Shown: positions 1-12,284 of the stretch, one piece after another | Position numbering within the stretch: the first letter of the stretch is position 1 | Layout of the letters: each line of letters opens with the position of its first letter | Assembly: GCA_011033025.1 (NCBI GenBank) | Contig: WFMF01000504.1 | Coordinates: 1 to 64,000, forward strand | Reading direction: 5' to 3' | Origin: Beroe forskalii | Lineage: Eukaryota > Ctenophora > Nuda > Beroida > Beroidae | DNA: 64,000 bases | Made by a program: the position numbers and the translations under genes | The notes under the pieces: generated by a model | Seen by the model: the letters and a program-made list of their open reading frames with translations, nothing else | What the model was told of the DNA's origin: nothing | The model's database searches: none

Positions 1-480
1 AGGTTTTAAATCCGTTGTTTTTTTAATTTAAAAAAATTTATATGTATTTTAAACGAAAAAAAATTAAATATCTTAATAAAGAATGAAATGAGTATTAATA
101 GGATTAAATATTGATAGCTTGCTGAAATTTTATTTTCAAATTTTTCCCTCCCACCTAAAGGGAGCCAAAAAGATATTTATAAAGGGCTTTCCTAAAGAAA
201 GAATATCAAAGTGTTTCGCAATGTTTAGTTTTGGTTTTGGGGGTTGTGAATAATTTCCATTTTGACTATAAAATGCTGAGGATACAAAAAATAATTCGGG
301 GAAATTAAACAAAGACCCTATTTTATGATGTTGATGGAAGAAAAACCTTGATGGGTGTGGTTTCGGTTTTTAATAGAGGGGTTTTTCATTTAAACCCCAT
401 AAAGTGATGTGGGGGGCCTTTAGATATCGGGGGAAATTAATTCGCACGGGGCTATGTTAAAATGTGCGTAGACTATTATA
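1..480. other. AT-rich edge sequence, no gene seen
   Basis: Stop codons are dense in all frames. Runs of the same base (for example around 360-420) resemble the smeared consensus seen later in the window, so base accuracy may be low. I see nothing else here. Confidence 0.4.
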
Positions 481-680
481 CAAAGGGACATTGATTAACT
501 CTGTTCTCTGTGTTTTTAAATAATTTTACGAAGGGTTCATTTCTGTGTGACCTGTGAGTGTGTGATTTCATCTCTAGTAGCTTATCTGAGGAAGATTGAA
601 TTATCTCTTAACTCAACACTAGGTAGATTGGTCCTCATTGTGTGATGAATGAAATCTTGCTAGCTGTACATCAGTGAAAC

Positions 681-816
681 GCACGATAATCGCATGATAA
701 TAGCAGCATGATGATTACATGATAATAGGATGATAATGTCATGATAATATGATGATAATGTCATGATAATAGCACGATAATGACATGATAATAGCTCGAT
801 AATGACATGATAAGAG
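681..816. repeat. ATGATAAT-type tandem repeat
   Basis: Degenerate tandem copies of CATGATAAT-like words, with a longer period of about 20-23 bp (GATAATGACATGATAATAGC and variants). The 68-codon open frame on the other strand is only the repeat being translated. Confidence 0.75.
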
Positions 817-2371
817 TCCATTATAAATAAAACATCAAATTGGGTAATTTCCACAATTGCAACCAAAGTGTAAAATTAGTTCCTATTCGTACCATTTTGA
901 TAAATCATGTGGCCTACAATACATTGAAGGTGCCAGTATTGAATTTTAGAATGTAATGTAACATCACGCCATCTGCTGTGTGGGAAGTAACACTACCGAA
1001 TGACAATGAAGCGGTAATATGATGTCATTATCACAGATTGACACAATGCACTTACAAACAGCTTGTTTTGGCAGTGCAACAGTTAGCTGTAGTAGATTCT
1101 TCCTTACCAGCTCAGACGGCTAGGGACACATGTCTTATATGCGCTCGGAATAAATAGGCGGTCGCAATGACGTAATTTACGTTGTGCGCGCTGCCAAATT
1201 GCTGGAAATAACGGCCTATTTTTCGCGCGCGTGGTATTCTGTCATTGTGTTTTATGCCCTTACTCCTTCTGAGGGTGTGTCGGCAGTGTGTGTTCTCTTT
1301 TACTTCCGCTTTACTTCCCTCCCACTATTTTACTATTACTCGTTGGAGGGTATTTGGCATGGTGCCAACACCCCCTCACTACTCTCTCGCACACACCGCA
1401 GTGTGTACTACTGAATGTGTGACACCCCGTAAACTGCTGCACATCCTCACTGATAGTATTGTACAGGGAGTGTGTAATGTGATACACGGTGATTGGTGTT
1501 ATTAGAGGGGTTTACTCTCCCTACTCAATGGAGTTTTTCATGCTTTTTTTAATATCACAAATGAGACCTCCTCGACGATAACGTCGATTATATATCTCGT
1601 GATCACCCAAGAAAAGGCCAAGAAGTCCATTTATTGCAATGTAAATTGTGGTCCCATGAAAAATAAGCTATGCTGTACTTGCCATATATTGAGAATGTTG
1701 ATCAATTGTTCTATATTGTGAACGCAAACCTTTGAAGGTATAAATTACGGTAACCGATAATTGCACAGTCGAGAGCGGCTATCGATCGTACTTTAATATT
1801 AGGGGAATATTTACTGATTTGTCAAGAGAGCGTGGTGACCTTATTGTTCAAATCTTCATATTTATCACTTTCAAACACCGCCTTCCTGGGAATTGACACA
1901 AATCACCCAACTGTCTAGATGTTCATATTGTTATACCCGGTGATAATACATCGTTTATCTACAGTAGTTATGATTTGATAGCAGAACCCCCTCTCTTGAA
2001 TTGTGTGATAATGAGGAATATTAGTAAGACTGATTGGGAGTCTAATTTGCACTTCCTGTGACATCCATCGTGCCCTGGCTGCAATGAATGCAATATAATT
2101 TAGTGTGAGCAGCGTATATTGGCCCTTCCTTAGAACTATGAAGCCCCATTTAACTGCCGCGCATTGTCAAGGCGTTGTCTAAGGAGTTAGAGCTACCGTT
2201 CTAGAGGACTGGTTGTTATTCAAATGATGGCATGTTGAATATAGGGATGGGTTGGAAACACTAATTACATGCATGATCTCGTGCTCACGGTCGCTGGTAT
2301 TGGGAGCAAGGCTCACATGCATATTTGATAAATGATAAAACATCGCGCGCGGTGATCAATCTCAATCGTCG
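817..2371. other. Intergenic, no gene seen
   Basis: Short open frames only, without protein-like composition or splice context. The one structured item is the 80-bp dispersed palindromic repeat at 1147-1228, listed separately. Confidence 0.5.
1147..1228 (+). repeat. ~80-bp dispersed palindromic element, copy 1
   Basis: Begins AATAAATAGGCGGTC and ends with GGCCTATTTTT, so its ends are inverted repeats of each other. The reverse complement of 13881-13965 matches it at roughly 80% over the whole length. It looks like a very short MITE-type element. Confidence 0.6.
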
Positions 2372-2735
2372 GTGTTTCATTCTCGTTCATATTTATCCTT
2401 CTACCCTCCTAGCTCCACCCCTTCCGTCATAGCTTCTTCTCTTCTCCCCTCTATGCCCTCCTATTTTCTCCTCCCTAATTTCTCTCCTGTTTATCCTCGT
2501 GGCTCTTCCCCTCTCTATTCGCTCCTCTTTCCCCTCTATTCGCTCCTCTTTCCCCTCAGTTCCCGATTATTTTCTCCTTCCCCTATTTTCTCCTGTTTCT
2601 CCTCTTGACTCCTACCCCTCTCTAATCTCTATTCCCTCCTGGCCCCTTCTATTCTCTCCTATTTTCTCCTCCTTCTACCCTTCTTCATTTCCCTTTCCCT
2701 GTGTTTCCTCAGAGCCTACAAATATCATATATACA
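2372..2735. repeat. CT-rich low-complexity tract
   Basis: Degenerate repeats of CCCCTCTATTCGCTCCTCTTT-like words. The overlapping open frames are rich in S, P, F and L, as expected from pyrimidine-rich DNA, and are not genes. Confidence 0.75.
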
Positions 2736-2743
2736 GCTAATAT

Positions 2744-4939
2744 CCAAACATTAGGGTGATCCACCAGCCCTCATATCTTCAAAAAATAAAGTCATAGCAA
2801 CCAAAATGTGAGGTTGCATGAAAAAATGACTTGTTCAAAAATTTCAGATCGATTGGTCAATTTCTTAGCCTGCCGCCGCGCCTTTTTGGTTCGCGAAATC
2901 GAATTTTGTATCTCGGCACAGGAAGGTCCTAGAGACACGAGACCAACGATTTTCTGGGGTAGCATCCTACGCTTAGTAGGGGTAGAACACCTCAGAAACG
3001 CCCCAAAACACTTCCTTCAATGATTTTGTTGTTCACTACTTTGGGCGTTTGTCGCCCATATGACTATGCGAAACAAAGGGCCATTTAGGCGGTGTATTTT
3101 GATGAGAGGAACCTTCTGCTTCCAACATCGTAAGGTTATGGTAACAATTATAATAACCAAAATCACCATAATCCCTGGAAATATGAATGAAGCTCTTTTT
3201 GATTGCCTGAGGTGCAGTCACCATAGAACCATCTCTCACTGGAAGAATTGAAACTATTGGATACTGTATGATATCTTGTCAGAACTGTTTGCAGAGCCAG
3301 GATCATAACAGTGGGGAAACAGCTGATAACCCATATCATCCAAGATCTCTCCATATGTTACAGCTGTTTAAAGAGCCACTCCCTGCAAAAACAGGAGAAA
3401 TACCATGTAGGTTGTTGCTGATGCCTCTACTGCTCTACTGGATATGGGTTTTAAGCTAGTGCCAAGATGATATGATTAGAGTTTAGACCCTACTTATCCC
3501 TTGCTGAGATTTACAGTCTATAAATACCCAGACACTCAATCAATCATATTCTGTTCTTCCAGAGACCCGGGACACCTTACATGTCTACAAGTCATGCTGA
3601 ATTAATCCTTAGTGCTCTTGGAATCCTACAATATGATGTAGCTCTGTGGGAATAGACAACCATTAAACAGCTATCAATTACGTAGCTCCTTAATCACAGA
3701 TCTATGCATGTTTCACCTTTCATTTTTTTTCATGGCTAAAACAGCTATTCACCATCCAGGCATCCAGCACCCAATGACTCTGCAGCCTGCATTCTTCCTA
3801 GGCAGACTTCAACCTTGAATCCAGGAGACAGGAAGATGGGAGAAGAGTTGATGGTATGACAGAAAAGACTTATATGAAACTAAGAGGTGATGGTGAATTC
3901 TATCTGATAGGAAAAAGGCTACCTATGGATGAAGAATGATATATCATCCATTGTGGACTTATTAAAAGTGCCACCATAGTCCGATGTGATAATTTGTGTC
4001 TGTTCCGGGTTCCCACTTGGAAAATATTTTGGCATGCTCAGCAAAGCTGGAGTCCCAGAGTATGGATCCCTCATTAGTGTTACTAAAGGATTTATGACCA
4101 GATCTCTAGGAGAATAAGAACGATTATCTGAGGGTCTTTATGTTCATGTTTGCAAGGGAAGAAAGTTTCAGGGTCACATCTTCACTTGAACTTCAAACCC
4201 AAGTTAAGCAGAAGCATCAGTTGAAAGCCGTTTGGTTAGTTGCCAGAGCTTAAATAGCCAATTCATCATCAATTCTTCTGCTTGAATGAAGGAAGTTGCT
4301 CACTGGGTAGCTGTAGGTCGAAGGCAACAACCTTGGAGTATATTAGAACACAGGTTACCATCTGTATCTCCAATGTGATGACTCCGCAACCAGTTCTGAA
4401 GAGAGAATGTATTTGATACCTAGTTTTCATTCCTCTCCCACAAGGAGTCCTAGTGACTTAGTGAGAGATGATTCATTGGCAAGAATCAAAATGAGCTTCT
4501 TTCTTCTTTCCATAGATTAAATTGTGATATAAGTGGTCATGATGAAGGAAGCAGAAGACTCCTGTCATCAAAATACACTGCATAAATGGCCCTATGTTTC
4601 ACATAGCCATACGGCCGATAAACGCCCAAAGTAGTGAACAACAAAATCATTGAAGGAAGTGTTTTGGGGCGTTTCTGAGGTGTTCTACCCCCACTAAGCA
4701 TAGGATGCTACCCCAGAAAATCGTTGGTCTCATGTCTCTAGGACCTTCCTGTGCCGAGATACAAAAATTCGGTTTTCGCGAACCAAAAAGGGCGCGGCGG
4801 CAGGCTAAGAAATTGACCAATCGATCTGAAATTTTGCACGCGTCATTTTTTCATGGAACCTCATACTATAGTCACTATGACAATTTATTTTGACAAAATT
4901 TTAATTTTTAGGGGGCTGGTGGATCACCCTACCAAACAT
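2744..4939. mobile_element. Non-autonomous hAT-like DNA transposon with 8-bp TSD
   Basis: The element spans 2752-4931 (2180 bp). Its ends are TAGGGTGATCC and GGATCACCCTA, and it is flanked by a perfect 8-bp direct duplication CCAAACAT at 2744-2751 and 4932-4939. The terminal inverted repeats are long, about 350 bp (2752-3110 against 4570-4931). The interior has no transposase-like frame. An 8-bp duplication with a YARNG-type terminus is the hAT signature, so the superfamily follows from duplication length and termini, not from a protein. Some other superfamilies also give 8-bp duplications. Confidence 0.85.
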
Positions 4940-6170
4940 GTAGGTAATAGATAGTAAATATTTCAGAAGGATGATACTAAAACACGCACTGTAAAATGTT
5001 TAGCGCTCGTAGTTAGGTACCTACACGTCCTGTATCATAGCATGTACACACACGCCGACATTACCCATGTTGTAGACTGCGCAATATGTCAACAATTCGC
5101 CATTCTAAACCATGATAATGACGTTACTCTCAACCTCCTATTTCTAGCGCGCGTACCTACAGTACACGAGCTCACTGACAACGATTACCGGTGAAGTAGT
5201 TATTGTCGGCATTTGCTATGTTATCAAAGTAGGAGTAGTAGTAGCAGGGGGAGGATGTGTGTACTAGGATAGGAGAAGGGTATTTATAAGACATTCCTGC
5301 TATTTCTATAGTTGTAACTTGTAATAAACTCGGACTGTATGCGATATTTCATTGGGTGTACCAGTGTATAATGTGCTGATGGCAAATACATGGTATTTTC
5401 GATACTCAAAATAAAGGTGAATTGTGCCATTTCAAATGAAAGGATGTGTACCGTGAAATTTAAATTTCAGTGTAGCAGATGTAATATGTATGCGCGATAC
5501 AATGTACAATTGTATACGCGGTACAATGCGCTCTTCATAAATAACGCATAATTAGCCATCATAACTTATAAAACATACACCAGAATACACTTTACAGAAT
5601 ATGTACACCTTGTACAAAGTACACAGAGAGTGTACACACAATCTCCGCTACACACTCTCTCTATTTCTGCTACTACCCCCGTAACAGACACTCATTAATT
5701 TGCGGGTTACTCCAACCATCTTTCTCTCCCTCGCGATGAATTGCTCGCCGATTACACCCGTACAAAGCACTCCTGACTCTCACGCTACGTGCCGCTTGAA
5801 CGGAAAGACGTGCTCAATTCACCACGTTATACAGTGATCGTGACATCACTGCGAACCGTATTTTATGCCTTTGCGTCCTCCACTGCTCTTTTGATGGGAG
5901 TGATCCATTATATCAAATAGGGTAAAATACCGTTGAAAGCTGAGTATCGGCATTTCAAGGGTTTCAACTTTCACTATATTGGTTGGGTTGAGTATTTCAA
6001 GAATATATTCAACATTCTCCAGATATATTTCATTGGACAGCTTCACGGATCAGCTCAGAGAGTCAGAGAATGATTTACATGGCAATGACTTGAGTACGGT
6101 TATGGGGTACTCTGGATTTGTGACCTGTTTACGAAGAAGTCTAACACTGGCAGAACTGGTAGTATGTGTA
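4940..6170. other. Intergenic, no gene seen
   Basis: No supported coding region. Contains one copy of the recurring CCATGATAATGACGT motif at about 5096-5135, and many short GTACA words at 5000-5650. Confidence 0.5.
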
Positions 6171-6395
6171 CCGAGCTAGCAACTGGTTGTTGGTAGTGTG
6201 TGTACAAAGCTAGCAACCAGTTGTTGGTAGTGTGTACCAAGCCAACAACTGGTTGTTGGTAGTATGTCTACCAAGCTTATAAGTGGTTGTTGGAAGTGTG
6301 TGTACCAAGCTAGCAACTGGTTGTTGGAAGTGTGTGTACCAAGCTAGCAACTGGTGGTTGTTGGAAGTGTGTAAAGAGCTAGCAAGTGGTACAGG
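6171..6395. repeat. ~35-bp minisatellite
   Basis: About six tandem copies of a unit built on AGCTAGCAACTGGTTGTTGG followed by AAGTGTGTGTACCA, with length variants from 28 to 37 bp. Confidence 0.85.
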
Positions 6396-6759
6396 TGGTC
6401 TAGTCACGTTAACCCTTCCAGCTGACGCTGTATCATTTAACCTGTAACCTGATATTATAAGATTGGGGGTAAAGGACTGGTTTTACACGCAAACTGTGCT
6501 GTCTGTGGACTGTTACTTCAACGGGATATCAGATATGATGGATTCGGTTTAACATTCACTGTCAGAAGTTTAAATGGGAAACTCTCTTCCTTTGGCAGTT
6601 GCTGCCTACTTATCTCTTTGTAAAAAGCGCAGTTTCTTCTCAGCTAAATGTGCTTATCATAACACCTGGCATAACATACATCTTACCTTCCAAAAAGGAA
6701 AATCCCCTCGGTAGCAGATATCAAAATCCCCTCGGTTTCAACCTTGCATGGAGCCACGG

Positions 6760-7590
6760 GCCAATTAACTTTGAGTGACATAATTCGATCAGTACAGCCC
6801 GCCGCAGGCGAAAATTTTCAACATTTTGCACTGAATCCGCCTCTAAGATCAATTCGGTTAATGAATAACGTGATTAAAAGAGCCAGCTGTAGGCAAAATT
6901 GTGAAATTTTAAAATCTGAGATTGTGTCTAGGATCAATTTAGTGACATTATTGGATCACAAGAGCCCGCCGCAGGCGAAAATTTTTGAGGTTTTCTGCCT
7001 GAATTTGCCTCTGAGATCAATCTGGTTAATGTGATTAAGATCAATTTGGTTAATGTATTTTGTGATTAAAACAGCCAGCCGTAGATAAAAATTGTGAAAG
7101 TTTAAAACCAGAGATTGTGTCTAGGATCAATATAGTGACATTATTGGATCATATTCGCCGCAGGCGAAAATTTTAAGGATTTGTGACTGAATCCGCCTCT
7201 AAGATCAATCTGGTTTATGTGATTAAGATCAAATTGGTTAATGTATTATGTGATTAAAACAGCCAAATAGACAAAAATTTTTGGAAAGTTTAAAACCTGA
7301 GATTGTGTCTAGGATTAATATAGTGACATTATTGGATCACAAGAGCCCGCAACAGGCGAAAATTTTAAGGTTTTGTGCCTGAATTTGCCTCTGAGATCAA
7401 TCTGGTTAATGTGATTAAAACAGCCAGCTGTAGGCAAAATTGTGAAAGTTTTACATCTGAGATTGTGTCTAGAATCAATTTAGTGACATAATTGGTTCGC
7501 AACAGCCCGCTGCAGGTGAAAATTTTTAAGGATTTGTGCCTGAATCTGCCTCTGAGATCAATCTGGTAATGTATAATTTGATTAACTATC
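6760..7590. repeat. Satellite, 160-190-bp unit, ~4.5 copies
   Basis: Repeated blocks run GATTAAAACAGCCAGC, GAGATTGTGTCTAGGATCAA, TTATTGGATCACAAGAGCCC, GCAGGCGAAAATTTT, CTCTGAGATCAATCTGGTTA. Starts lie near 6871, 7064, 7252 and 7411. Open frames inside it are incidental. Confidence 0.85.
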
Positions 7591-7729
7591 CTTTTCTTGC
7601 CATAGGCGTTTTCTATCCATTATCTGTCATTGAACTATTACAAAAGTTGACAATTCTCAGTATTTTCCTCTCCTGTGGCATGTCGCTTTTCCCTCGACTG
7701 CCGTGCTCTAACTCTCTAAGTAATTGTTG

Positions 7730-8070
7730 CCTTAACTACCCCTCAATCTTCACCTTTAGCCTTAATTAATACTCCCTCACCTCACTTCCCCTCACCTTAC
7801 ATCACTGTATCACGAATTACCTTAATTCCCTTCACCATAATATACTTCCCCTCACCTTTATTTGTTAATTCCCCTCACCATACTTTCCTCTATCTTAATT
7901 AGTTAATTTCACTTTACTTTCACTCAGCTTACCTCTAGTCACCTTAATTCCCATCTACCCATCACACCATTTTCCCCTCGGCTTAACTTCTCCTTGCTTC
8001 ACCACCGGCTTCCCCTCACCTTATGATCACTTCCCCTAACGACACTAACGTCCCTTTGAAGCTTGTATGT
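7730..8070. repeat. CCCCTCACCTTA-type low-complexity tract
   Basis: Loose, irregular repetition of TTCCCCTCACCTTA-like words with no fixed period. Confidence 0.6.
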
Positions 8071-8273
8071 TTGTATTCCCCCACCTATGCTGTTAAAATT
8101 GATCTATGTTGTTATTAGAACACATTAATATATTTTTTATCAAATTTTTATTCGAAACTTATGTGGCACGCACGCTGCACGTGCGTGGTCTTTCACTTCA
8201 AAATCCCCTCGGTTTTGAAAAAAATCCCCTCGGTAGCAGTGCTACTCCTGCTACCCACTTTTGGAAGGTAAGA

Positions 8274-9962
8274 CATAAATTTCTAAGCGCATCAATTGTC
8301 GCAATGTCGCACTTGGATGACGAAATTGCAAAATTAACAAAACCACTTTGTACAGTAGTGTACATGACTTTCCAAGAAATCCTTAACGACCCGTAACGAC
8401 TTTTATTCATCAGAGAGGCTTCAGTTACATTTAGAACATAAGAGTCACAGTCCTACAAAATTAACTCAATATTCATCCTATTTTCAATATAAAGAAATGA
8501 TCAGAAAAACCATGAACTTTTATAATTTCGGCAGCCAAGAGGCATATGTACTTTCATAATTATGACTGAATATTCTCGTATTCGGTTTCATTTGAATTTA
8601 ATTTGTCATGCACTGTGCAAAATGTTCTTCTAATCAGTCATATTTTAAAACTACTGATTTTATTTGATAGCAGGGTGGTAACACCAGCCACCGCTTAATG
8701 GAAGTGAAACGGGGGAAAATCTGGATGGATCTTGCAACTAAGCTGATATTCTCAATATTTTATCAATCTAAGTTCTGCTTCATGGGCCGTGAGATTATTA
8801 CCTGAATAATTTGATAATTTCTTCATATTATTCTCACCTGATAGTTTAGTTGGATAACTACTTCCCGATATTATGTGGTTCTCCCTACGGCATATTATCC
8901 TGAACCACCTTCACTGCCACCTAGTTACACTGCCACCTTGCCCACTAACACTGTCACACGCCACGGAGAAACACTGTTTAAGGTATTCACTGCTTGTTTG
9001 GCTTTGTTTCTTCAGTCTTAACTGCCATCGCCTCGACATAACAAGGTAAGGGTCACAGTTCGCACGCCCAGAACGGAGCCGGGTTCACGCCACCCGTTAG
9101 CCGTGTTAGAGCATGCTAAAGCCGTCATTCGCAGCCGCATATTCCTTGCCTGTCTCCAGCCTGTACGTGTCAGGGAAATGTTAGATATGGGCGAATTAAA
9201 AACCCATCGGCCATGAATGTAGAGTGCCTCATAATTTCCATGTCCTTTGATGCCTGTGCGTCAGCAAGCTCAGACTAAGCTAATGAGACTAAAACTGTAA
9301 AAATATGCGTGCTATTTTCACATCATCACAAAAGTGCTCAAAGGCACATTGTCTCTGTACAGTGTTTGTATATTTACCGCGCGAGATCTGAGGGTTGATC
9401 ATTACGTCATTACCAGGATTAAGAGTGGTGTTTTGCTGACTTGAAGCTGCCTGGGTGGTAGTGTAGATGTGTGTGTCTTAGCAGTCTGCTGCTGCGGTAC
9501 TCTGGTTTATTAGTGTACTAAGGTAGCAGGCAGCTTCTGTTGACCTGTTGACACATAGTTTACTATAGGTGGAGTGATAGTGTGCAGTTCTACATAGCTA
9601 TTGGTACATACATACTGCCCTGCACTCTGCATTGCAAGTTTATTAGCAATAACAGAGTTTTCTCAGATAAGAACCATTTTGTGAGAACTGAGAAGTCATG
9701 TTCCTGAGAAATGCGTTATGTGTGGTTGGACAGGTATCAGTGCCGTTCTGCGCTGATGAATCGGTGGCATAAGTTACAGCTTATCTGTGGCATCTCGAAA
9801 TCTTCGTGATGTTGACCAATCAGCGCGCGAATTTTCGGTCAACCCGCGCTGATTGGTTAATGACAAATGAACCTGTCGGTTTAAACCTATCACACTGCTG
9901 ATGCCTAATATATTATTGCTCAAAAACGTGCGTATTATTAGCTCTAGAATGTGCATATTCCA
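8274..9962. other. Intergenic, no gene seen
   Basis: No supported exon. A hairpin lies at about 9812-9861: GACCAATCAGCGCG and its inverse separated by about 18 bases. Confidence 0.5.
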
Positions 9963-12284
9963 TTAACCCACTCATGCCCGCCCATAGATCGGCACCTACA
10001 ATTTTTGTGAAAAATTGGTCATAGGGGTAAAATTTTACGCTGAATCTTTTCTGATAGGTCTCATAACTCTAAAATTGACGGTTTTTGAGATAATGGCCTG
10101 GCACGTTTGTGGCCGCTGGGGGCGGCCACAAACGTGGCTTTCAGAAAATGCCACAAATGTGGCCAATTTATTGTCCACATATGTAACCTGCCACAAATGT
10201 AGCCACTATATTGGCTACGTTTGTGGACATGTCACATATGTGGCCATTATATTGGTAAAATTGTGAATTTATTGGCTACATTTGTGACTCGTCCACATAT
10301 GTTGCCATTATTGGAACATATTTTGTCATTATAATGGCCACGTTCGTAGCCATGTAACACACCATGTAAAAATGTTGAAGGGAGATCAAACATTGTGTCA
10401 TATCTTACTCTGATCAATTGCAATTTCTAGACGAACATCATCACAGTCATTGGCTATCATTCTTCTGATGCCCCGTGAGTCGGGAAAGTCCTTGTCACAC
10501 GCTGCAGCCCTTCTTACTTTCTTATAGGATTGTATCAGCACCATTATCAGCATTATATCTAGATATCATACCTAATCATCACAAAAAGGTACTTTGACCT
10601 AAATGGACTGAAATCGTGTTGTAACTATGATTGAGATTTTATGATTGATGGTATATTATGAACGATCTTCAAAAAGCTTTTCCCTTTATTGCAACTACAA
10701 AAGGGTGCTGCGATATTTGAATCAGGTCACCCAGATAAGTTTGGACACACCACAGGGGGTTTCCATTGGAAAATTATTCTTCCCAGATTTTACTCATTAG
10801 CACATTTCCTTCATGAGCAGTCGGTGAACGTCATACGGTGAAGAACAATCATTGAATGCGTATGAGATCGAAACTGCAATTAAAAGTTAAAAATACACGT
10901 CATGGTAAAATCCGGCTTACAGAAACAATTCAACACCCAGGCCGGCTCGCTGGTCAGTGCTGTCGAGCACGACAGCTATGAATTATTCTTTCTTTTTGTT
11001 TTGGTGAATGGTGATAGATGAGTCAAATATATTGCTAACAACTTAACAAGTTCTATTTTCAAGGTCCTTCACATCAGCTAAGCACTTACTGTAAAAAATA
11101 ACTAGATACAAGGAGTGAAATTTACTGAGGTTAGAAATACCAGTGTTGAGCAGCGCTTTTCCACACGTTCAATAAACAATTTTTGAAGCTTTGATCATAA
11201 CTTGGTTAGTAATTATTTTTCGTCGTGCCAGGCAACATAAAAGATAAGAGGCAATATGATGCATTAGCTTTTGGTCTGAAACGTAGCAAAAATATGACGA
11301 AATCACATAATATAATCAGCATATAATACTCATGATATTATGGCGATCCGTTTTTATTTTACTTGAGGCGACTGGCGAGTGACATAGTCAAGAATTCCCA
11401 ACAAATCAGGCATTGATTTGCATAGTATAGGTAATCGACGCTAATCCTAATATTCATCCAAATCCACCAGCAAAACAATAAAACGTTTGGACCTAAGTTC
11501 AGTATTTCCTCAGCATTTATTATAGATGCCTGTTTTGGACCGACTCACGAGACATAACAAGAGCTATGGCTTACAACTGTGATGACATTCTTCTAGAAAT
11601 TGCAATTGATCAGAGTAAGATATGACACAATGTTTGATCTCCCTTCAACATTTTTACATGGTGTGTGACATGGCCACGAATGTGGCCATTATAATGACAA
11701 AATATGTTCCAATAATGGCAACATATGTGGACGAGTCACAAATGTAGCCAATAAATTCACAATTTCACCAATATAATGGCCACATATGTGACATGTCCAC
11801 AAACGTAGCCAATATAGTGGCTACATTTGTGGCAGGTTACACATGTGGACAATGAATTGGCCACATTTGTAGCACTTTCCAAAAACCACGTTCGTGGCCG
11901 CCCCCAGTGGCCACAAACGTGACGTCACATGGAAAAGAAACAATGATGGCTAAAGTATACTGTATTTCGTCATGATGATCATTTCACCGAAAAATGCGAT
12001 GATTCTTCTCTAAATTCCGAAAGTTTTGGCTGCTATTCTTGATCAGATTCTTCAGAATGAGACCTTGAAATTTCTTGTGAAAAAATGCCGTTTTTTGTCA
12101 TTTTCAAGCTCAATTTTCTATCATTCAAGCATCCAAAGCGCTTGAAATATTAATCAGAATGTCTTGAATAATCATCCCTCTATCTGATTCAAACGCTTTT
12201 GTTGCAAAAAATTGTCTTGGTGCCCTTTTATGGCCTCACAAACGAGGTGGCTACATATGTGGCCACTGGGCACAAATGGGTTAA
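9963..12284 (+). mobile_element. piggyBac-like non-autonomous transposon, copy 1
   Basis: The element occupies 9967-12280 (2314 bp) between two TTAA sites (9963-9966, 12281-12284). It starts CCCACTCATGCCC and ends GGGCACAAATGGG, giving the TTAA-CCC...GGG-TTAA layout of piggyBac-type elements. Subterminal inverted arms at about 10095-10443 and 11580-11930 are packed with short palindromes such as CCACATATGTGG and GCCACAAACGTGG. No transposase is visible. A second copy lies at 28802-31088 in the same orientation. Confidence 0.85.

Larger units (their letters stand above)
6681..8273. mobile_element. Candidate repeat element bounded by inverted 15-mers
   Basis: The left edge reads TCTTACCTTCCAAAA and the right edge is its exact inverse (8259-8273). 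Just inside each edge lie two copies of AAATCCCCTCGGT, which are in the same orientation at both ends. The interior holds the 160-190-bp satellite and CT-rich sequence. I found no clear target duplication, so the boundaries and class are tentative. Confidence 0.45.

Noticed and set aside
10015..10266. 83-codon frame conserved in both piggyBac-like copies (again at 28850-29101)
   Set aside because: It lies across the palindrome array; conservation follows from the copies being the same element, and the protein has no recognisable domain.
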